Assembly: GCA_018819165.1 (NCBI GenBank)
Contig: JAHJQP010000174.1
Location: forward strand, 1-11,502
Reading direction: 5' to 3'
Length of the DNA stretch: 11,502 nucleotides
DNA from: Pseudomonadota bacterium
GTDB lineage: Bacteria > Desulfobacterota > Syntrophia > Syntrophales > UBA5619
Shown here: positions 6,332-11,502 of the stretch, in pieces
Numbering within the stretch: the stretch's first letter is position 1
Layout: every line of letters starts with the position of its first letter
Program-made: the position numbers and the translations under genes
The notes under the pieces: model-generated
Database searches by the model: none
The model's input: the letters and a program-made list of their open reading frames with translations, nothing else
What the model was told of the DNA's origin: nothing

Positions 6332-7576
6332 ATGATCAGAAGAGCGGTCCTCATCGGTTTCATCCTGACAGTGTTCCCGGCCTTAGTCGGCGCGGCGTCG
6401 GCCCTGACGCTCGAGGAGGCGCTCGTCCAGGCCCGGGAGAAACTCCCCTCCTACCAAGCGGCGAAAAAGAAGGTCGAATCGGCGGACGCCCTTTACGGCG
6501 CCTCGCTCGGATCCTATCTCCCCAGCCTCGACGCCTCTGCGGCGCGGGACCGCCATGACGGGGACCGTGCCGATTATTCCGCGACCGGCTATGACGTCAC
6601 CCTCTCCTACCGCCTCTTCGACGGCAAGCGCGGCGCGTCGCGCGACATCGCCGGGTTCAACCTCGAAACGGAGCGCGAGGAGCTTAGGAAGAGCCTCATG
6701 GAGCTGGACTACCGGGTGAAGATCGCCTTCTACACCGCCCTTGCCGGCCGCGAGATTCTTGAGCAGCGGAAAGTTCAATTGGAGGACGCAGGGAAGGACC
6801 ACGAGGTCGCCGAGGGGAGGCGCTCCCTCGGCGCGGCGCGGCTCTCGGAAGTTCTCCAGGCCTCGGTCCGGCTCGAACAGGCCCGCTACAACGTCGTCCA
6901 GGCCGAGGGAAACCTCCGGAAGGCCCTGGCCGAGCTCTTCTCCCTGATCGGCAGGCCGGAAGAAACCGCGGAGAAGGCCGAAGGGCGACTCGAGGCGGGC
7001 GGCGCCGCCCCCGATCTCAAGGCCCTTTCCGAGGCCGTCCTGCGGCGGCCGGAGATCGTTCAGGCGGAGATCGCCTTGAAGAAGGCTGAAAGCAGCCGGT
7101 CGCTCGCCCTGGGCGATTTCTATCCGATCGTCTCCGCGAACCTCTCCTACAGCCGGAGCGATGCAGGAACCCTCAGCGGGAGCGCCCTCGAGGACAGGAG
7201 CGCCGGCGTCGCCGCCTCCTGGAACATCTTCGAGCTGGGGAAATTCTACCGGGCGAAGTCCGCCCGGATCGAGATGGCCGTCTCCGAGGAGAACATCCGG
7301 GAGCTCAAGCGCCAGCTCCTCCTGGACTGCCGGAATGGGTACGAGGATTACATCACCGCCGTCCGGAACGAGACCGTCGCTGCCGAGCAGCTCCGACAGT
7401 CGGAGCAGAACTACGAACAGGCCTTCGGGGAATACAAGGTCGGAAAGGGGGACATCCTGTCCCTCGTCCAGGCGGAGAGCCTGCTGGCCGTTGCGCGGGA
7501 GCAGTTCATCTCCGCCCGGATGAACGCCGTCCTCGCAAAGGCGCTCCTGGAACGCGTCGCCGGTATTGGAAAGTAG
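6332..7576 (+). CDS. TolC-family outer-membrane efflux protein
   Basis: Outer-membrane channel of a tripartite exporter, 414 residues. The start is MIRRAVLIGF followed by a hydrophobic signal peptide, with likely cleavage after AASA (residue 24). Two OEP repeats follow: about 25-225, including the YLPSLDASA strand (62-70) and a coiled helical stretch at 110-205; and about 226-410, with YPIVSANLSYS (264-274), SWNIFELGK (296-304) and YKVGKGDILSLVQAESLLAVAR (368-389). These match the repeated alpha-barrel/beta-barrel plan of TolC/OprM-like proteins. I place the start at the ATG 6332-6334, behind GGGGAGAAGG, rather than the in-frame TTG at 6296, because only the ATG gives a clean signal peptide. 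The last two codons and the TAG stop lie inside a long hairpin repeat. It is the first gene of the export operon. Confidence 0.93.
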   Translation: MIRRAVLIGFILTVFPALVGAASALTLEEALVQAREKLPSYQAAKKKVESADALYGASLGSYLPSLDASAARDRHDGDRADYSATGYDVTLSYRLFDGKRGASRDIAGFNLETEREELRKSLMELDYRVKIAFYTALAGREILEQRKVQLEDAGKDHEVAEGRRSLGAARLSEVLQASVRLEQARYNVVQAEGNLRKALAELFSLIGRPEETAEKAEGRLEAGGAAPDLKALSEAVLRRPEIVQAEIALKKAESSRSLALGDFYPIVSANLSYSRSDAGTLSGSALEDRSAGVAASWNIFELGKFYRAKSARIEMAVSEENIRELKRQLLLDCRNGYEDYITAVRNETVAAEQLRQSEQNYEQAFGEYKVGKGDILSLVQAESLLAVAREQFISARMNAVLAKALLERVAGIGK

Positions 7577-7626
7577 GGACAGCTCCCGATTTTTCTGAGA
7601 AAAATCGGGAGCTGTCCCTACTTTCC
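7568..7626. repeat. Perfect 28-bp inverted repeat (long hairpin) at the end of the channel gene
   Basis: Positions 7568-7595 are exactly inverted at 7599-7626 around a 3-nt loop (TGA). The arms carry GGGACAGCTCCC and its complement GGGAGCTGTCCC. The channel gene's last two codons and its TAG (7574-7576) are in the left arm. There is no T-run after the right arm, so it is not a standard terminator. It may act as an mRNA 3'-end protector or partial transcription barrier between channel and pump genes. The form recalls REP/palindromic elements mobilised by REP-associated transposases, but no transposase is in the window. Confidence 0.93.
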
Positions 7627-7638
7627 TCACTAATGAAC

Positions 7639-7693
7639 TACCCCGCAGCAAGCTACGGGGTATCCAAAACGGCAAGGAACGAAGCAAGCTTCG
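7639..7693. repeat. Two related short stem-loop repeat units (REP-like)
   Basis: Unit one (7639-7662) is a near-palindrome: TACCCCG pairs with CGGGGTA and AGC with GCT, with one C/A mismatch (7646/7655). Unit two (7680-7693) is CGAAGC-AA-GCTTCG. Both share the AGCAAGCT core, and each is followed by CGGGG or TCGGGG plus an AT-rich tail (TATC, AATA). They are diverged tandem copies of one element, lying directly after the 28-bp inverted repeat and before the adaptor's ribosome-binding site. The pattern resembles dispersed intergenic palindromic repeats of environmental bacteria; I could not search for other copies. Confidence 0.75.
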
Positions 7694-7720
7694 GGGAATA
7701 TGACCCGGAGAGATTATTTA

Positions 7721-7725
7721 AGGAG
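7721..7725 (+). promoter_or_regulatory. Ribosome-binding site that sets the adaptor start
   Basis: AGGAG ends six bases before GTG 7732. No comparable site precedes the in-frame ATG at 7633, which lies at the edge of the repeat region. This decides the annotated start of the adaptor. Confidence 0.8.
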
Positions 7726-7731
7726 AAACAC

Positions 7732-8955
7732 GTGAAGAAAAAAATAATCCTGATCGCACTCCTCATCGTCGCCCTTATCGTGGGCGGAACGTTCGTCTAC
7801 AAGAAGTTCTTCAAGAAATCGGAGATCCGCGTCCTGGAAACGGGGCGGGTTGAGCGGGGGGACATCCGGAGCGTCCTCGTCGAGACCGGCATCATTAAAT
7901 CCCAGGTCGGGGCGGTCGTGAAGATCGGCGCCCGGGCGACGGGAAGGGTCGATAAAATGCACGTCAAAGTCGGCGACCGCGTGCAGGCCGGACAACTCAT
8001 CGCCCGGATCGACGACCGGGAGACGGTGAAGAACATCGACCAGCAGAAGGCCGCCCTCCAGGTCGTGGAGAACACGCTCGCACAGATCAAACTGACCTAC
8101 CCCGAGAAGATCCGGGAGGCGGAGGCGAACTTCACCTACGCCCGCCTCGCCTTTGCGCGGGAAAAGGCTCTGATTCAGAAGGAGTACACGACGAAGGACG
8201 CGCTCGAAAAGGCGGAAAGCCAGTTCCAGGCGGCGGAGGCGACCCTGAAGCGCCTGAAGGACGAGTTTGCGACGCAAGAGAAGATCACCGCCGCAACCAT
8301 CCGGGAAACCCGGGCGCAGTTGGAGCAGCAGGAGATCCGCCTCACCTACACCCGGATCTACTCGCCCATCACCGGCATCATCTCCGACGTGACCGCGCAG
8401 GAGGGCGAGACGATCGTCGCCGGTCTCCAGGTGGCTAACCTCGTCACGGTCCTCGACCCGACGCGCCTGGAGATGTGGATCTACATCGACGAGACGGACA
8501 TCGGCCGGGCGAAAACGGACCAGAAGGTCGAATACACGGTGGACACCTACCCCGAGCGGACCTTCTCCGGCACGATCGAGAAGATCAACCCCCAGCCGGT
8601 CGTCAAGGAGAACATCGTCTACTACCTCTCCACCGTGGAGGTCACCCCGAATGAAGCCCGCTTCCTCCGGCCGGAGATGACGACCCACGTGAAGATCGTC
8701 ACGACGGAAAAGACCGGCGTCCTGACCGTCCCGAACGCGGCGATCAAATTCGAGAAGGGCCGCCAGATCGCCTACCGGGTGGTGAAGGGACCGGAAAAGG
8801 TGGAGAAAGCGGAGCTGAAACTCGGCATCCGCGGCGAGGACCGGACGGAGATCCTCTCCGGCGTCACGGAGGGGACGGAGCTCGCTACGAAGCTGGTCCT
8901 GCCCACCGCCCCGGAGGTCGAGGCGAAAAAGAGCTCGAACGGGAAACGGCCATGA
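7732..8955 (+). CDS. Periplasmic adaptor (membrane fusion protein), MacA/HlyD family
   Basis: Adaptor that links the inner-membrane ABC transporter to the TolC-type channel; 407 residues. An N-terminal membrane anchor (about 5-23, IILIALLIVALIVGGTFVY) is followed by split lipoyl halves (about 62-98 and 205-238, the first with GRVDKMHVKVGDRVQAGQLIA and the second with YSPITGIISDVTAQEGETI). Between them is a long alpha-helical hairpin (about 100-205). A beta-barrel domain (about 247-327) and a membrane-proximal domain (about 330-392) complete the MacA plan. I choose GTG at 7732 with AGGAG six bases upstream. An in-frame ATG at 7633 would add 33 residues encoded by the stem-loop repeats and bury the anchor, so I reject it. 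The stop overlaps the ATPase start (ATGA), a sign of coupling. MacA-like substrates include peptides, macrolides and lipids; which applies here is unknown. Confidence 0.93.
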   Translation: MKKKIILIALLIVALIVGGTFVYKKFFKKSEIRVLETGRVERGDIRSVLVETGIIKSQVGAVVKIGARATGRVDKMHVKVGDRVQAGQLIARIDDRETVKNIDQQKAALQVVENTLAQIKLTYPEKIREAEANFTYARLAFAREKALIQKEYTTKDALEKAESQFQAAEATLKRLKDEFATQEKITAATIRETRAQLEQQEIRLTYTRIYSPITGIISDVTAQEGETIVAGLQVANLVTVLDPTRLEMWIYIDETDIGRAKTDQKVEYTVDTYPERTFSGTIEKINPQPVVKENIVYYLSTVEVTPNEARFLRPEMTTHVKIVTTEKTGVLTVPNAAIKFEKGRQIAYRVVKGPEKVEKAELKLGIRGEDRTEILSGVTEGTELATKLVLPTAPEVEAKKSSNGKRP

Positions 8956-9635
8956 CCCCCCTGTGCCTGATGGAAGATGTCCGGAAGACCTTCCGGATGG
9001 GAGACGACGCCGTGGAGGTCCTCAAGGGGGTCGACCTCGCCGTCGCCCCGGGTGAGTTCGCCGCAATCATGGGGACCTCCGGTTCCGGAAAATCGACGCT
9101 CATGAACCTGATCGGCTGCCTCGACGTCCCCACCTCGGGACGCTATCTCCTCGCCGGCCGGGAGGTCCTGGGGCTTCAGGACGACGATCTCTCTGAGCTG
9201 CGAAACGCGCACATTGGCTTCGTCTTCCAGAGCTTCTATCTGCTCCCCTACGCGACGGTCCTGGAGAACGTACTTTTGCCCACGCTCTACCGGGAAAACG
9301 CGATGGACCATGCCGAAGAACGGGCCGTGGAGCTCCTCCGCCTGATTGGCCTGGAGGCGCGGATACGCTTCCGGCCGAACCGCCTCTCCGGGGGCGAGCA
9401 GCAGCGGGTTGCCATCTGCCGGGCGCTGATGAACGATCCGGAACTCCTCCTCGCCGACGAACCGACCGGCCAGTTGGACAGCAAGACGGCCGCGGAGATC
9501 ATGAATCTCCTCGCGAAAATGAACGAACGGGGCAAGACCGTGATCGTGGTCACGCACGACCCGGCGATCGCCGCCTGTGCAAAGCGGATCATCCGGATCA
9601 GAGACGGGGTCATCGTCGATGAACAGGCTGATTAA
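8952..9635 (+). CDS. ABC transporter ATP-binding protein, MacB/LolD type
   Basis: Nucleotide-binding subunit of 227 residues that powers the exporter from the cytoplasmic face. Motifs are complete: Walker A GTSGSGKST (41-49, K47), Q-loop VFQSFYLLPY with Q93, signature LSGGEQQR (145-152), Walker B LLLADE (165-170) with catalytic-type E170, D-loop QLDSKTA, and the switch His H202 in VVTHDP. The sequence, including the SGR-YLLAGREV and LRNAHIGFVFQ segments, belongs to the MacB/LolD/FtsE-like type VII ABC group. In E. coli MacB this domain is fused to the permease; here it is a separate protein, as in LolD. It overlaps the adaptor gene by 4 bp and the permease gene by 17 bp, so translation is tightly coupled. 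Confidence 0.97.
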   Translation: MTPLCLMEDVRKTFRMGDDAVEVLKGVDLAVAPGEFAAIMGTSGSGKSTLMNLIGCLDVPTSGRYLLAGREVLGLQDDDLSELRNAHIGFVFQSFYLLPYATVLENVLLPTLYRENAMDHAEERAVELLRLIGLEARIRFRPNRLSGGEQQRVAICRALMNDPELLLADEPTGQLDSKTAAEIMNLLAKMNERGKTVIVVTHDPAIAACAKRIIRIRDGVIVDEQAD

Positions 9636-10833
9636 CATCTTTTCCCAGTCCCTCGGGGCGGTCCTGGCGCTGAAGCTCCGGAGCTTCTTCTGCATCCTCA
9701 GCATCGCGATCGGGATCTCGGCAATCACGATCATCGTCGCCGCCACGGAAGGCGCCTATCAGAAGGCCTTCGACATCGTGGCCGTCTTCGGCCCCGACTC
9801 CGTTCTCATCGTCGGCGGCGCCGAGGAGTCGCGTGGGATCGCCCGGCGGGAGAAGACCCTTACGCTGACGGACGCCGAGGCGATCCGTTCCGCCTTCGGG
9901 ACGGCCTACATGGTCGTCCCGATGAGCAACGTCCGGGACGTGATCGTTTCCTACCGGGGGAACCGCTACCAGGCCCCGGTGGTCGGCTCGACGAGCGGCT
10001 ACAGCCTCGCTTGGACCTGGCCCGTGGTGGAGGGATCCGATTTCACGGAGGAGGACCTCAAGCGGTCAGCGAATGTCGCCCTGATCGGCAACGAGACGAT
10101 GCGCGAACTCTTCGGCGAGGAGAACCCCGTGGGGAAATTCATCCAGGTCCGGCGGATCCCCGTACAGGTCGTGGGGGTGCTCCTGGAGCGGGGCTCTGCG
10201 GTGGGAGGCGGTAACATGGATAACCGGGTGGTCATGCCCATCACGACCGTCATGAAGAAGCTGCAGAACGAGGCGAAATACGTGGCGGTCCTGCGGGTCC
10301 GCTTCGAGGACCAGGAGAACCTGGACCGCCGCGTCGAGGAGCTCAAGACCTTCCTCCGGGCGCAGCACCGGATCCCCGACGGGGAGTCGAACGACTTTCA
10401 GATCTTTTCCTCGAAGGACATCATCAAGTTTCTGGTCGCCCTGACGGGGTCGCTTGTCGCCTTCGTGGGAATCGTGGGAATCATTTCGCTCATCGTTGCG
10501 GGCTTCGTCCTGGCGAATCTCTTCCACCTCTCCGTCCGGGAGCGGACGGGGGAGATCGGCATCCGGCGCTCCGTCGGGGCGAAACGACAGGACATCCTCT
10601 TCCAGTTCATGGGCGAAGCGCTTCTCCTCACGACAGCCGGCGGCCTCTGCGGATTCCTCCTGGGGATCGCCGCCTCCGCGCTGCTGCAATACGTCGAGGC
10701 ATTCCCGATCCATTTCTCCTGGAAGGCGTTCGCCATCGGGCTTTTCCTCTCCTGGCTCGTCGGGATCGTCTTCGGCCTCCAGCCGGCCTCCCGCGCGGCC
10801 AACCTCGAACCCATCGAAGCGATCCGGAGCTGA
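9619..10833 (+). CDS. ABC transporter permease, MacB/FtsX family (first of two)
   Basis: Inner-membrane permease of 404 residues with the type VII (mechanotransmission) layout. One N-terminal membrane segment (about 22-42) is followed by a large periplasmic MacB-like domain (about 43-268), then three membrane segments (about 272-299, 335-357 and 368-388). Between the second and third is the coupling region RERTGEIGIRRSVGAKRQDI (307-326), which contacts the ATPase in this family. The C-terminus, QPASRAANLEPIEAIRS, is also typical. I use the ATG at 9619-9621. An in-frame GTG at 9577 would add a Ser/Gly-rich stretch encoded by the ATPase gene in another frame. The start overlaps the ATPase gene by 17 bp with only a weak Shine-Dalgarno, suggesting translational coupling. 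It carries no fused ATPase domain. Confidence 0.95.
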   Translation: MNRLINIFSQSLGAVLALKLRSFFCILSIAIGISAITIIVAATEGAYQKAFDIVAVFGPDSVLIVGGAEESRGIARREKTLTLTDAEAIRSAFGTAYMVVPMSNVRDVIVSYRGNRYQAPVVGSTSGYSLAWTWPVVEGSDFTEEDLKRSANVALIGNETMRELFGEENPVGKFIQVRRIPVQVVGVLLERGSAVGGGNMDNRVVMPITTVMKKLQNEAKYVAVLRVRFEDQENLDRRVEELKTFLRAQHRIPDGESNDFQIFSSKDIIKFLVALTGSLVAFVGIVGIISLIVAGFVLANLFHLSVRERTGEIGIRRSVGAKRQDILFQFMGEALLLTTAGGLCGFLLGIAASALLQYVEAFPIHFSWKAFAIGLFLSWLVGIVFGLQPASRAANLEPIEAIRS

Positions 10834-10834
10834 C

Positions 10835-11502
10835 ATGAAACGGACCCTTCTGAACCTGAAGATCGCGTTTGGCTCCCTCGGGAACTTCAAGCTCCGGACC
10901 GCGCTCGCCACCCTCGGCGTCTTCTTCGGGACCTTATCGCTCGTCGTCGTCGGAAATCTCTCCGATTCCCTCGCGCTGAAGACGGAGCAGGAGATCGCGA
11001 ACCTCGGCAACAACCTCATCATCGTCGTGAGCGGCCAGATCCGGCGGCACGGTCCGAACACCCCCCTGATCAGCCGGGCAACGAACCTGACGCTGGCCGA
11101 CGCCGAGGCCATCGCAAACTCCCTCCCGGCCGCCGCGCGGGTCTCCCCGTCCGGGTTCAAGGCCTTTCCGGTCCGGCGGGGAAGCACGGTTCTCAAGGCA
11201 ATCGCGGTGAACGGCGTCACGCCCGATTTCAGCGAGGTCCGGAATTTCGAGATCGCGGAGGGCAGCCCCATCACGGAGGAAGACGACCGACTCCAGCGCA
11301 AGGTGGCCCTCATCGGCCGCACGACGGTGGAAAAACTCTTCGGCGAGGAGAACCCCGTCGGGAAGACGATCCTCATCTGGCGGGTCCCCTGCCAGATCAT
11401 CGGGGTCATGACGGAGAAGGGGGCGGACATCGCGGGTAACGACCAGGACAACCAGCTCTTCGTCCCCCTGAAAACCTTCCTCCGGAACTTCGTCAACAAG
11501 GA
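10835..11502 (+). CDS. ABC transporter permease, MacB/FtsX family (second of two; partial)
   Basis: The ATG at 10835 comes one base after the first permease's stop, and my translation gives 222 uninterrupted codons to the window end. It begins MKRTLLNLKIAFGSLGNFKLR and has one membrane segment at about 21-41, followed by a MacB-like periplasmic domain. The segment VALIGRTTVEKLFGEENPVGK parallels VALIGNETMRELFGEENPVGK of the first permease. The two are otherwise clearly different, so this is a paralogue and not a recent copy. The C-terminal membrane segments fall outside the window. Having two unlike permeases with one ATPase suggests a heterodimeric core as in LolCE. The substrate is unknown. 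Confidence 0.92.
   Translation, partial: MKRTLLNLKIAFGSLGNFKLRTALATLGVFFGTLSLVVVGNLSDSLALKTEQEIANLGNNLIIVVSGQIRRHGPNTPLISRATNLTLADAEAIANSLPAAARVSPSGFKAFPVRRGSTVLKAIAVNGVTPDFSEVRNFEIAEGSPITEEDDRLQRKVALIGRTTVEKLFGEENPVGKTILIWRVPCQIIGVMTEKGADIAGNDQDNQLFVPLKTFLRNFVNK

Noticed and set aside
6383..7687. 434-codon minus-strand open frame opposite the channel gene
   Set aside because: The opposite strand encodes a signal peptide and both TolC repeats; this frame has low-complexity antisense composition.
7639..7693. CRISPR array
   Set aside because: Only two diverged units, each a self-complementary stem-loop, without regular spacers or cas genes.
7633..7731. ATG 7633 as start of the adaptor
   Set aside because: The 33 added residues are encoded by stem-loop repeats and would displace the N-terminal membrane anchor. 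GTG 7732 has a well-spaced AGGAG.
10066..11499. 477-codon minus-strand open frame across both permeases
   Set aside because: It spans the antisense of two clear permease genes and their junction, with no domain, start signal or family resemblance.

Overview
The window looks like chromosomal DNA from a GC-rich Gram-negative bacterium. Gene density is high, third codon positions are strongly G/C, and a TolC-type outer-membrane protein implies a double membrane. Codon style, the CusRS-like two-component pair and small 'GCAAGC'-centred stem-loop repeats suggest a Desulfobacterota/Syntrophales-like organism. That taxonomic guess is inference and was not tested.

Left part (1-5635, all minus strand). 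Read in the direction of transcription: transketolase (tkt, 5635-3578); bifunctional NAD(P)H-hydrate epimerase/dehydratase (nnr, 3480-1906); an OmpR/PhoB-family response regulator (1736-1047); and the HAMP/HisKA sensor kinase it overlaps (1081-1, running off the window before its ATPase domain). tkt and nnr are housekeeping metabolism and metabolite repair. The regulator/kinase pair resembles heavy-metal or envelope-stress sensors, but its signal cannot be read from the sequence.

Middle (5636-6331). A candidate sigma70-like promoter for tkt points left. A short plus-strand open frame (5847-6083) has coding-like base use and no good ribosome-binding site, and is followed 24 nt later by a textbook intrinsic terminator with a UUCG tetraloop. 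This looks like the 3' remnant of a lost gene. An AT-rich segment then carries a TTGACA promoter, an inverted repeat and 7+4+7 direct repeats: the control region of the next operon.

Right part (6332-11502, all plus strand). This is a tripartite export operon: a TolC-family outer-membrane channel; a MacA/HlyD-type periplasmic adaptor; a stand-alone MacB/LolD-type ATPase; a MacB/FtsX-type permease; and a second, different MacB/FtsX-type permease cut by the window end. ATPase and permease are separate polypeptides, unlike E. coli MacB, and the two unlike permeases suggest a heterodimeric core as in LolCE. A perfect 28-bp inverted repeat and two smaller related stem-loop units sit between the channel gene and the adaptor gene. 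The channel's stop codon lies inside the first hairpin. The downstream genes are tightly coupled by a 4-bp overlap, a 17-bp overlap and a 1-bp gap.
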